This document shows, piece by piece, positions 46,988 through 55,225 of a stretch of 64,000 nucleotides of DNA (position 1 is the stretch's first letter; the number at the start of each line of letters is the position of its first letter). The position numbers and the translations under genes were made by a program. Source of the DNA: Salinivibrio kushneri. GTDB taxonomy: Bacteria > Pseudomonadota > Gammaproteobacteria > Enterobacterales > Vibrionaceae. The DNA is taken from contig NZ_CP040022.1 in the NCBI RefSeq assembly GCF_005280275.1, forward strand, positions 1 through 64,000, given 5' to 3'. The notes below the pieces were generated by a model, which was given only the letters and a program-made list of their open reading frames with translations, was not told where the DNA came from and did no database searches.

Positions 46988-47758
46988 GTGGATGAGTGGC
47001 ATATTGTTGGTAATGGCCCCGGTGACTTAGTACTCAAGAAGGATGAGAAAGTTATCCGATTTAATCAACCTTTGACCATCGCTTCAAGCGCTGACTTGTT
47101 GATTACCAATAGTAAGTTGGCAGGCATCGAGACAGGCGTTCTTGTCCAAGGCGAAGTACCAAGCAAACTATTTTGTAAAAAGCTAGAAGCAAATGAGAAG
47201 GAATTGGAGAGCCTATTGGGGTGTAAACCTTCAATTGGTCTGCTCACTCTCAAGACAATGCTGGAATTTGGTGTCACGATAAATGTTAGTAGGATGACTT
47301 TGCTGCCTTCACTAGAGAGGCCCCTAGATTATAATAAACGGAAAGCGCTACCGGCGGCATACCATAATTGGCTGGGAGAACGGCGTCTCGCATCTGGTTG
47401 GATGGACAAATTAAATTGGCCAGGCTTTGAAATGAAGCTAGCGCGTCATGACAAAGTGAATGGCGCAACAATCATTCGACACTGCTTCAAGCTTCAGTCG
47501 TTGCCAAGCTTACCAAAAGAAGAAGCGACTCAATTATTGAAAGGCCTATCTGAGGTTAAGCCTATGACATGGTTGGAGCACATTGATTCTTCGACCTTAA
47601 AGACCTTAGAGTCACTATTTTTTGTTTTAAGGGGGAGTTGCATCTCCCCAAACTGGTGGCTTTACGATAACGAATTGTCTACTGTGGTAAACCGTCTTCA
47701 AAAAAATCTGGCTTTGGCTCAACAAGCTCTACTCTTCTCCGAGAAAGTGAAGGCATAG
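46988..47758 (+). CDS. GT29 (sialyltransferase)-like protein
   Basis: 256 residues, GTG start at 46988 with AGGT eight bases upstream. The opening DEWHIVGNGPGDLVLKKDEKVIRFN, followed by ADLLITNS, resembles the conserved first block of GT29-type sialyltransferase-like proteins (VGNGPS...VVRFN...TD...NS). The later CKPSIGLLTLKTMLEFG fits the second block. There is no signal peptide or membrane helix. It is probably cotranscribed with the radical SAM gene. Its last 80 bases overlap the 3' end of the large glycosyltransferase gene on the other strand. Donor and acceptor cannot be read from the sequence. Confidence 0.7.
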   Translation: MDEWHIVGNGPGDLVLKKDEKVIRFNQPLTIASSADLLITNSKLAGIETGVLVQGEVPSKLFCKKLEANEKELESLLGCKPSIGLLTLKTMLEFGVTINVSRMTLLPSLERPLDYNKRKALPAAYHNWLGERRLASGWMDKLNWPGFEMKLARHDKVNGATIIRHCFKLQSLPSLPKEEATQLLKGLSEVKPMTWLEHIDSSTLKTLESLFFVLRGSCISPNWWLYDNELSTVVNRLQKNLALAQQALLFSEKVKA

Positions 47759-50741
47759 ATATAATTTCTTGAACCATTTGGTTATTGCGCTCTTTTTCAT
47801 CCCGGTCCTGCTTTCTGCGCATGTGCCAATAGGTGTAGCCTGTATCTAAGTAAATAGGGGCTTTTGCGAGTTCGGCCATAGGTAACATGGTTAAATAATC
47901 TGTAGCCGAATCGAACCACTCAGAGCTGTCTTTATGTTTGTAATATTCCTCAGGGACTTGATCAAACAATGCTTTGGTGAAGACTCTTAGGTGGCTCCAT
48001 ACATTCGCACCGGCAGCAAGCCTAGGACTAGTATAATCCGGCTGGTATAAATGCAGTGGTTTATTAGGGCGGAACATAGGCATCTGAATTAAGTCTGCCC
48101 CCTGTTTCTTAGCAGCATACAAAGCATCAACAACATTGGGTTGCATTAAGCAGTCATCTTGGTCTAACACTGCAACTAGTGTGCTAGGATCTTGGCAGAT
48201 TTCTTTTATTGCCAATATGAAATTTGGCATTCTCCCAGTATTAGAGCTATGCCTTACTAAGGTGGTTTTAGCTTGTAGTTCATCCAACAACATTGGATAA
48301 CACCAGTTATGAGCGGCGCCACTTGCATCGTCAATAAGGACAATACCAAAATTTTGATTTGTCTGACTCCGCAAAGACTCTAGGCAGCGTCTTAGCAGGG
48401 CATGGTCTGTGTACCTACCTTTCAACAAAAAAACGACTTTTTCGCGCCTTTGCTCATATTGCCAATGATTGCCGGGTACCCAATCAAACTCCTCATGTTG
48501 CTTTGTTGGCTCTTTTCCCTGGGCAATTAGATCTCTCGCTAATGAAAGTTCAGAAAAGTGTTTGTGCTCGTTTCTAGGATGAACGTAGTAACTTCGTGGA
48601 TCGCCACCACGTACAGCACGAAGTCCTTTATATTTCATTGCTTGTTGTAGTGCACGATGCCAGGTGAGAGTAAACTTGCCTTCGTCCAAAGGATTATCAA
48701 TTGGTAGTTGATTGCGAATCTTAGCAAGATCTAAGAGTCCGAAACGGACTTCGGGAGCAAATTCGCCTGGTTCCCCTTTATAAGGATTGAAACTAGAGCT
48801 GCTTTTTGGAATATTGAAGCCAACGGTAAGCACATCCTCAGGCTCACAGGCGTAAATCATGTCGGCGATATAATCATGGCTCCAATTTCGGCGACCAATA
48901 AGCACGTCTAAATCGCATTGCAGTACATATCGAGTCGTAACTTGGTCAAATCCCCAGAGCTGAGGGAATAAGGGAGCATTTTGAATGGTATGTGTTTCTC
49001 CGCAATCAGATTGCGCAAACCATTTTTCATATGTTGTATTTATGGTTGTTGCGCTTTTAGGGGAAACTAGCACTGAGTCAATTAGTCCATCGTCTCTCAG
49101 ATTTTCGGCTTGTTCAATAACGGAGGCTAGGTTTGGGTTTGAATACTGGCGTAAAAATTGTCCCTCGTGAGGATCAATCAGAAGAATTTTTTTAGCGAAA
49201 TTAACTGGGTAGCGCAGCTGCGTCACGATATGCAGTACTTGGTCAGTAAGTACTTCTGCATCTTGTGCGCAGGCTTTAATCATTAGAGTTACTGCATCGA
49301 TCTTAAATGAGGCCATCGGGGTTAGTGCTTGGCAAGGTTCGACGCATTGTGGATGAAGCTCTGTGATCAACTTTTGGTAAAACTGCTCGAATCCGGGAAG
49401 GCTTATTAAAGCATCATCTTGTCTTCGCCAACTTCGTCGACGCACGAGTTCTTCGTCAGCATTGGCGAGTATTCCAATAGAATAGAGGCGGGCGCACATA
49501 TCCCGAAAGTGTGAAGAGGTTAGAGGCTGTATATCCTTTCCGATATCAATATATTCCAAGTCTCCTTGTGGAGTGATAATTAAGTTATCTCGCTTGATGT
49601 TGAGAGTGCAAAATCCAGCGCGATAGAGTTTTTTTAGGTAATCTACAATGGATTTTTCGGAAAGCTTCTCATTAGTTAATGTATTACTTTGGAAGAAGGT
49701 GGTGTACTGCCAAAGTCCATCACACTTTCTCCAAGTCACCGTCGGAATAGGAACGTCTTTTTCAGCCAGTAAGGTTCTCAGGCTTCGGACTTCGGTATCA
49801 GAAATAGCCCATGGGTAAAACTCCTTAACTACTTGATTATGCTGTAGCCAAACCGCCCCTTCCATACCAACACCAAGCAGATGACGATTGGTCGACAATA
49901 GAGTGCTCCATTTTCTTGCAACATAGGCAAGCCTTTTTCTCTGCTCTCGCCAAACTTCGTTAGACTTATTTTTCTTTGTATCTTCTCCATCAATAGAGTA
50001 AATGGCATAAATAGGATAAGAACAAACGGCTACCTTGGAAGGATTTAGCATTAATAGTTTAGTGACCAACCAGTGGTCTTCTGCGCTTCTGATGTTTGGG
50101 TACCTGATACCCAGGTTGGTCTTCAGTAATAGGTTGCATGAAGGGAGCTCGCGTTGTTGCTTGGCAGAAGCAAAATCATCGATAAATCTCGCCAAACTTA
50201 AATGATTACAGAGCTCGTTTGGATTTGCGATATTGTTATTTTGGAGAATCACACCTTCTTTTCTCAGCTTATTGCTTCCCAGAGCCGCTACTTTATCTGT
50301 ATTGCAAACAGCGTCCCAAAGCCCTTGTAGGCTATCTTTAGCAAATAGTTCATCGTCAGCGTCCAATCTTGCAACCCATTGTACACATGCTTGTGTATCT
50401 GCCCAGTCTAAGAGAAGGTTGCGTGCCCTAGCTGGTGAACCGCACTCCGCTTGCAAGAGGGTAACAGCTGGATGGTGAAGTAAAGCACTTACTTCTGATC
50501 GCCAACTTATATCTGAGCTATCGTCCAGTACAACGATGCGCGCAACCTGCTTTTGAGTGAGACGCTGATTTATAGCGCTATTAAGTGCTCGAATGAGATC
50601 TTGTGGTTGGTTTTTGTGGGCAATGGCGATTACTACTTCAGCACAATCAAATTCTGTTGAGGAAGTGTGTACAACTTGCAAATTACGATCGCATAAGATC
50701 TTAGTGTATTTAATGGGAGCACGTGGGTGAAAGTTAGCCAT
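47679..50741 (-). CDS. Four-module glycosyltransferase/kinase-like fusion protein
   Basis: 1020 residues. Module 1 (about 33-260) is a GT2 glycosyltransferase with VVLDDSSD and the metal-binding WVARLDADDELF. Module 2 (about 285-440) looks like a protein-kinase/lipopolysaccharide-kinase fold: a glycine loop LLGVGMEGAVWL, Lys306 in VVKEFYP, a catalytic-loop-like CTLNIKRDNLIIT and a DFG-like LEYIDIGKDI. Module 3 (about 483-730) is another glycosyltransferase-like part with QCDLDVLIGRRNW. Module 4 (about 766-1000) is a second GT2, with IVLIDDASGA and AVLDQDDCLM. No membrane helix. Its start overlaps the upstream GT2 gene stop by eight bases. An acceptor such as LPS, glycan or peptide is inference. 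Confidence 0.85.
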   Translation of the reverse strand: MANFHPRAPIKYTKILCDRNLQVVHTSSTEFDCAEVVIAIAHKNQPQDLIRALNSAINQRLTQKQVARIVVLDDSSDISWRSEVSALLHHPAVTLLQAECGSPARARNLLLDWADTQACVQWVARLDADDELFAKDSLQGLWDAVCNTDKVAALGSNKLRKEGVILQNNNIANPNELCNHLSLARFIDDFASAKQQRELPSCNLLLKTNLGIRYPNIRSAEDHWLVTKLLMLNPSKVAVCSYPIYAIYSIDGEDTKKNKSNEVWREQRKRLAYVARKWSTLLSTNRHLLGVGMEGAVWLQHNQVVKEFYPWAISDTEVRSLRTLLAEKDVPIPTVTWRKCDGLWQYTTFFQSNTLTNEKLSEKSIVDYLKKLYRAGFCTLNIKRDNLIITPQGDLEYIDIGKDIQPLTSSHFRDMCARLYSIGILANADEELVRRRSWRRQDDALISLPGFEQFYQKLITELHPQCVEPCQALTPMASFKIDAVTLMIKACAQDAEVLTDQVLHIVTQLRYPVNFAKKILLIDPHEGQFLRQYSNPNLASVIEQAENLRDDGLIDSVLVSPKSATTINTTYEKWFAQSDCGETHTIQNAPLFPQLWGFDQVTTRYVLQCDLDVLIGRRNWSHDYIADMIYACEPEDVLTVGFNIPKSSSSFNPYKGEPGEFAPEVRFGLLDLAKIRNQLPIDNPLDEGKFTLTWHRALQQAMKYKGLRAVRGGDPRSYYVHPRNEHKHFSELSLARDLIAQGKEPTKQHEEFDWVPGNHWQYEQRREKVVFLLKGRYTDHALLRRCLESLRSQTNQNFGIVLIDDASGAAHNWCYPMLLDELQAKTTLVRHSSNTGRMPNFILAIKEICQDPSTLVAVLDQDDCLMQPNVVDALYAAKKQGADLIQMPMFRPNKPLHLYQPDYTSPRLAAGANVWSHLRVFTKALFDQVPEEYYKHKDSSEWFDSATDYLTMLPMAELAKAPIYLDTGYTYWHMRRKQDRDEKERNNQMVQEIISMPSLSRRRVELVEPKPDFFEDGLPQ

Positions 50742-51555
50742 TGATACTCTCCAGAAGTTTTATTTCGTCTAATATATCGTTCTTGGAAAGTGCAAACAGC
50801 TCTGTAGCGCGTTCGAAATAAATATCCATCTCACTTTGTGACATTTTCCCTCCATGAAGTTTTAGAAACTGCGCACAGCCGTGCAGTTTCTGTTTGGAGC
50901 CAGGGGCTGATAGCGCTTCGTGTGATTGATTGCACATCCAATCAACGGTCGCCAAATTGGTATAGCGAATGATGGCCAAGCCTGACTCCAAAACTCGAAT
51001 CGCAAAATCCTTATCATTTCCACTGATTAAGCCGTCAGTGAAACCACCAATTTTGGTAGCAAGCCCAGTCTTAATAAAGGTATTTGAGCCTTGCCATCCT
51101 GGGTTACCAACTAGAAAGTCACTGGCCTCAAGATCTTTGGGAATATTAGTAGCGACCGTTTTGTTATTAATCTTCACATTGATACCAGACAGAACGATAT
51201 CTGCCGTTCCTTCTTCGCTGCTAAGTAGACAAGAAGATAGATGCTCTGGCTGCCAAACATCATCATCATCGATGATAGCGATATAGCTGTTTGGAAAGTT
51301 ATCAGAGATATAGTTGATACCGGTATTCCAACTGCCAGCGGCGCCGGACGCACGTGAATTGACCAACACATGCAGCGGAATACTTTTGAGTTCAGAGCGA
51401 AGGTTCTCTACTTCATGCCGATCTAGTGAGCGTGTATCTGATACGAGCACAACAGCTTTAGGTTGGCATGTTTGACTGGTGACAGAACGAAGCGCATGCG
51501 CAGAAACAAGTGAAAGCCTGGGCGTTGTAGCGATAAGCACAATGACATTGTTCAT
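50734..51555 (-). CDS. GT2-family glycosyltransferase
   Basis: 273 residues. GT-A fold with the nucleotide-sugar region VIVLIATTPRLSLVSAHALRSV, VLVNSRASGAAGSWNTGI and the metal-binding IAIIDDDDVWQPEHLS. A downstream catalytic-type block is GNDKDFAIRVLESG. Soluble. It is the first gene of a two-gene minus-strand unit, overlapping the 1020-residue fusion gene by eight bases, so translation is coupled. It lies next to an ISAs1 element, whose transcript could read into it. A+T-richer than the chromosome around the island. Confidence 0.88.
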   Translation of the reverse strand: MNNVIVLIATTPRLSLVSAHALRSVTSQTCQPKAVVLVSDTRSLDRHEVENLRSELKSIPLHVLVNSRASGAAGSWNTGINYISDNFPNSYIAIIDDDDVWQPEHLSSCLLSSEEGTADIVLSGINVKINNKTVATNIPKDLEASDFLVGNPGWQGSNTFIKTGLATKIGGFTDGLISGNDKDFAIRVLESGLAIIRYTNLATVDWMCNQSHEALSAPGSKQKLHGCAQFLKLHGGKMSQSEMDIYFERATELFALSKNDILDEIKLLESING

Positions 51556-51605
51556 TATTGGGACTTTGATTGATGATTGACCTGATTATAATAAACAAGC
51601 TGATG

Positions 51606-51671
51606 AATAATGCCTCGGTCAACAGCTGGTAATTCATGGTAACCCATGTTTTGATTTTGGCGATGTGAAAC
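51606..51671 (+). repeat. 65-bp imperfect repeat, copy 1
   Basis: AATAATGCCTCGGTCAAC, then TTCATGGTAA, TTTTGATTT and GGCGATGTGAA in the same order as in copy 2 at 55057-55120, in the same orientation. Read on the minus strand it could encode MNYQLLTEAL, which recalls the start of IS30-type transposases, so it may be an insertion-sequence end remnant. Confidence 0.65.
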
Positions 51672-51679
51672 ACTGAGGA

Positions 51680-52845
51680 ATCCCCGGGCGGGCGCATGAG
51701 TGTTCATTTTTCAACCATCGCCGGTATGCCTGCGGCTAAAACCTTCTCTAAGAAGCTGGGATTCATGAGACAGCGCTTCTGTTTGGCCACCAAGCTGATC
51801 TTGGTCGGCTCAGCCCGTACCATGTTTGAGGCCATGTGTCGCAGACAGGCAACATTCGCTGCGCCATTGTCTTTATAAATTTGGCAGGCGTCTTCACCCA
51901 TGTTGACATCTAACACCCAGTGCATGGATTCAATGCCCCAATGCGAGCGGATGGCACGGCTTGCCTCATCGGCAGTCAGTGATTTTGAGCTGATATAGTA
52001 ACGATACTCCAGCGACATCGGACGCTCTTTTTCAACACGCAAAGACTCAACCATGACAAGGCTTTGTAGTGATGGCCAACGAGTAAAGTCGCCTGATAAA
52101 CATTCTTTATCAATTATATAGCACTGGAGCGACTCAGTACGACCGTGGCCATGCTCAAACACAACATCGTCATTGAAGGTTCGGCGCTGCTCACTGAATG
52201 CCGCAGTGATCGCGTTCGCTAACTTGCCTTGATTTTGTTTCACCGCTAATAAGTAATCGCCACCCTGCTCAAGAATCGTCTTGGCAATCGTTGTTTGGCA
52301 GGCCATGGCATCGATGGTGACCAGCGCACCACGTAAGTCGAGCAGACGGATTAACTCAGGAATAGCACTGATTTCATTGCTCTTTTCGTCGGTCTTGAGT
52401 TGACCTAGCACCAGATGGTTTTCACTGGCATACGCACTGACCATATGGATCGTACTGCTTCTATCTTCACGGTTGTACGAGCCTTTTAGGGTTTTGCCGT
52501 CGATCGCGACCACCTGACCATCCGTCATTTGGTGGACGGCTTTCATCCAATCGATAAAGCAGGCTTGAAAGACGCTCGGTTCAATCGTGGAAATGGCACG
52601 TGCGATAATATCGTCGGCAGGAATACCGTCTTTAAACATACCGTTACGCTTAAACCACTCATGGTGCCCTAGGATGTATTCTCGAATCTCGTACCATCCT
52701 TTCGACCCCGCAATCACCGCGCACAATGAAGCAAAAAGCAGGTCGAATAGCGGGTAGGTTATCTTGGCACTCTGGCGATTATCATCAACGGCGCTGAAGT
52801 AGTCTTTAAATGTATCGATATCCACGGTATCTATCCCGAACTATT
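51680..52845 (-). mobile_element. ISAs1-family insertion sequence
   Basis: Extent is approximate, from the transposase plus about 20-25 bases on each side. I could not identify convincing terminal inverted repeats or a target duplication, so one end may be degenerate or truncated. It separates the glycosyltransferase genes from a broken ORF. Confidence 0.65.
51704..52825 (-). CDS. ISAs1-family (H-repeat-type) transposase
   Basis: 373 residues, GTG start at 52825. It appears full-length for the family. DDE-type catalytic blocks: VVAIDGKTLKGSYNRED (first Asp), ALVTIDAMACQTTIAKTI (second Asp) and SHWGIESMHWVLDVNMGED (Glu). The N-terminal DYFSAVDDNRQSAKITYPLFDLLF is typical of ISAs1/H-repeat proteins. 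Intact, so the element could still be active. Confidence 0.93.
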   Translation of the reverse strand: MDIDTFKDYFSAVDDNRQSAKITYPLFDLLFASLCAVIAGSKGWYEIREYILGHHEWFKRNGMFKDGIPADDIIARAISTIEPSVFQACFIDWMKAVHQMTDGQVVAIDGKTLKGSYNREDRSSTIHMVSAYASENHLVLGQLKTDEKSNEISAIPELIRLLDLRGALVTIDAMACQTTIAKTILEQGGDYLLAVKQNQGKLANAITAAFSEQRRTFNDDVVFEHGHGRTESLQCYIIDKECLSGDFTRWPSLQSLVMVESLRVEKERPMSLEYRYYISSKSLTADEASRAIRSHWGIESMHWVLDVNMGEDACQIYKDNGAANVACLRHMASNMVRAEPTKISLVAKQKRCLMNPSFLEKVLAAGIPAMVEK

Positions 52846-52849
52846 TTAG

Positions 52850-53266
52850 AATCGGCCTATATGGTCACAGCCAGAGGTGATCGTCAAACCGATCCTTTTT
52901 TGGTCAAAAAACGTTCGCGATCTCGCCCTGGGCAATGAGGTGCGTGAATTAATGGCTGAATTCATGAATTTTCCGCCTATTGCTGTTGTTTTCCCTGATG
53001 AAGAAGATGGACCGACGAGTTCAACGGTCAGCTGGGTGGATGAAGCGCAGTTGAGAGAAAAGCTGAGCGATTCGTTGCCGGTTGACAATCTTATGATATG
53101 GCTGAGGGAACACTATCCGCATTTACCGAACGCAGCGTTATTAAGACTTTACCATGAACTTGTGCAAGAGCCTCAATGGGAAAGCACGTTAGGGCCACAC
53201 TCGAATACTACAGCGTTAAACACCGTCGTCGTTACTTATTACCCTCATAAAATCAGAGTATTATAA
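52850..53266 (+). pseudogene. Probable 3' fragment of a gene cut by the insertion sequence
   Basis: The reading frame opens at 52850, right at the edge of the ISAs1 element, and runs to a stop at 53266. The only usual starts are GTG 52877, with no separate ribosome site, and later internal ATGs. The product (NRPIWSQPEVIVKPILFWSKN..., ending VVVTYYPHKIRVL) has no signal, membrane helix or family I recognise. The simplest reading is the C-terminal part of a larger protein truncated by the insertion. A short free-standing gene from 52877 (129 residues) is the alternative. Confidence 0.5.
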
Positions 53267-53285
53267 ACATATACTTTTAGGTATA

Positions 53286-53490
53286 AAATTAACTAGAGCG
53301 AGCGCATGAGTTAGCGGAATTTTGATTTTAACGTTCTGACAATTCGATGTACTTACCAATAAATAAGTAACCGCGCAATAATAAAAAATCTACCAGCAAT
53401 GATTAATTAAAGCAGGCCGTTATTCATGTGGTATTAATACTTAATTATAACTTAAAAAGCAACTCACGCGCTCGCTCTATCAAATTAACT
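53286..53490. mobile_element. MITE-like element with 9-bp flanking repeat
   Basis: An 18-bp inverted repeat with one mismatch (53295-53312, AGAGCGAGCGCATGAGTT; 53461-53478 its complement) encloses about 150 bp of A/T-rich DNA without an ORF. Flanking it is the identical 9-mer AAATTAACT at 53286-53294 and 53482-53490, as expected of a target-site duplication. The right copy is three bases beyond the repeat arm. It fills the gap between the broken ORF and the lipoprotein gene. Confidence 0.6.
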
Positions 53491-53500
53491 CTATTAAAAC

Positions 53501-54655
53501 CTACTGCGAGGTAGCGTCATCTTTGATACTAAACGAGAAAAGCGCTTTAGCTGTACGTATTTTGTAATCGATGCTTCCCTCGTAACGCACAGAAACGGTA
53601 ACAATGTAATCGCCAGAGCCTTCAATGGCATCATCGCTGTTCATACCAACACGCATTTTCCCGTCCATTACATAAGCAACAAGACCTGTTCTTTTATCGT
53701 TCTTATCAAGTACGACGTAGTTTGAATCAGTATTAGATACCTCTATGCCATTAAGTAACGTGATCGGATTATCAGCGTTGTCTATGAATAGATCAGTTAA
53801 GTCTGCTTCGAAGAAAGTAACCGGACTGATAACTCTGTGACCGTTTGTGAGATTTAATGCATTAAACTTTCCTTGTATTGATTCAAAAACGTCGGAGTTG
53901 ACAGAGGGGTCTGATGAGTCTGGAAGTTTATCCTCCGTAACTGTTTCACCGTCTACGGTCATGCGATAGTTCGGATCGGATATTTTATCATCAGAAATCT
54001 TTTCAACGGCGTTTTTTGCGTCCAATACGAAGTCACGTGGATTTGATTGATATTTGTCTGGGCTTTTAGCTTTAGAGTCTGCCAAGATTTGAGCTGTCTT
54101 ATGAAGCTTATTATCTCCGTTATCAATAAAGTCAACGTATAAATCTGAATCCGAAGGAAGACTTAGCGCTCCCTGAATCGAATCAATTGCTGTATCTACA
54201 TCCGTCTTGTCATTCTCCATCTTTAATACTATAAGATCCGTCAATGGCGATATCACTGCCGCACCTTCAGTTGTATGAAGTGTATATTCGTTATCGAGTG
54301 GCATTGAAGGACGATCTGAGTCGGTTGTGTAAACCGTTTCATATTTTCTATCCATACCTGCAAGCACTTTTTGTGCAGGCTCTCCAAGAACTAAAGTTTG
54401 TAGAGACAGTTTTTCAGAAGGTGTGTTGTCGAGCGTCAATGTACCAGATTCATCGGTTAAACCCATAAACTCAGAGGGATCACTAAATCCACTTTTGTTA
54501 TCCTTTTCGATGTAAACAACCGCATTTTGCAGATATCCATCAAAGCCAGTTACTGTATAACCTGATGACGAAGTGTTTGACGACGAGCTATCGCTATCTA
54601 AGTCACAACCGGTTAAAAATGCAATCACTGATATAGCTAATACTGTTTTTTTCAT
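53501..54655 (-). CDS. Secreted lipoprotein of unknown function
   Basis: About 384 residues from ATG 54655 (MKKTVLAISVIAFLTGC); the frame opens five codons earlier. Lipobox LTGC with Cys17, followed by an acidic Ser/Asp linker (DLDSDSSSSNTSSS) typical of surface lipoproteins. The first part has a carboxypeptidase-regulatory/transthyretin-like look (VTGFDGYLQNAVVYIEKDN...GLTDESGTLTLDN), common in Vibrio lipoproteins. The C-terminal part is beta-rich (DYIVTVSVRYEGSIDYKIRTAK) and may be a small Ig-like domain. A+T-rich and isolated; probably horizontally acquired with the island. Confidence 0.8.
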   Translation of the reverse strand: MKKTVLAISVIAFLTGCDLDSDSSSSNTSSSGYTVTGFDGYLQNAVVYIEKDNKSGFSDPSEFMGLTDESGTLTLDNTPSEKLSLQTLVLGEPAQKVLAGMDRKYETVYTTDSDRPSMPLDNEYTLHTTEGAAVISPLTDLIVLKMENDKTDVDTAIDSIQGALSLPSDSDLYVDFIDNGDNKLHKTAQILADSKAKSPDKYQSNPRDFVLDAKNAVEKISDDKISDPNYRMTVDGETVTEDKLPDSSDPSVNSDVFESIQGKFNALNLTNGHRVISPVTFFEADLTDLFIDNADNPITLLNGIEVSNTDSNYVVLDKNDKRTGLVAYVMDGKMRVGMNSDDAIEGSGDYIVTVSVRYEGSIDYKIRTAKALFSFSIKDDATSQ

Positions 54656-55225
54656 AATAAAAAATTCCATTAATGATAAGGCGTGACAGCTTGATATATG
54701 ACAGAGCTATGATCAAATATGTTGCTCAGCTTTCTCAGGCTTTTCATGCTTATTTCTCTCCGTTTCGCGAATACCGTCACGGAATTTTACTCCTTTGATG
54801 CCGTCCACGAGTTGTTTAAATTCTTTCAGTTTTCGCTAACTGGCTTCGGTTGTTCTCATCAGTTGGCAGGCGACTGAGAGCGTGGTTTTCGGATGTCCTA
54901 CTGTTCTTATGTGATGACAATGCACACCTTGATGAAGAATTGGTCAAGGTAAACGCGATGAACAAAGTCATAAGACTCGATATGCCTGTTAGTCACATAG
55001 AGGTAAGTGGTGGGATAATTTTCACGGAATTAGAGCGGTAGGTGATTGATTTGACCAATAATGCCTCGGTCAACTGTTAGTTATTCATGGTAATCACGTT
55101 TTGATTTGGCGATGTGAAGCATATGACTAACAGGAGTTGACCTTCTCTCATTCGTTTGATCATGATTGTTGCACTTATTATCTACATTCAGGTAGTAGCC
55201 AATGATATGTCTTACTAAATAATAA
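54656..55225. other. 570-bp non-coding region with repeat copy 2
   Basis: Upstream region of the lipoprotein gene plus island-edge debris. An ORF at 54850-55041 (63 codons) has no ribosome site or recognisable family, and I treat it as chance or a remnant. Copy 2 of the 65-bp repeat is at 55057-55120. Nothing else is supported. Confidence 0.5.
55057..55120 (+). repeat. 65-bp imperfect repeat, copy 2
   Basis: Same order of blocks as copy 1 (51606-51671): AATAATGCCTCGGTCAAC, TTCATGGTAA, TTTTGATTT, GGCGATGTGAA, in direct orientation. Here the minus-strand reading MNYQLLTE is broken by a stop, in keeping with a decayed remnant. Confidence 0.65.

Noticed and set aside
53295-53478. Integron attC site
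   Set aside because: The inverted arms do not contain the GTTRRRY/RYYYAAC core pair, there is no integrase, and the 9-bp flanking direct repeat fits a transposon better.
54850-55041. 63-codon ORF in the island edge
   Set aside because: No ribosome site, no recognisable family and surrounded by insertion-sequence debris. At most a remnant of a transposase-like gene.
51606-55120. Composite transposon ending in two insertion sequences
   Set aside because: Only one intact transposase gene is present, and the two repeats are 65-bp fragments, not full elements.
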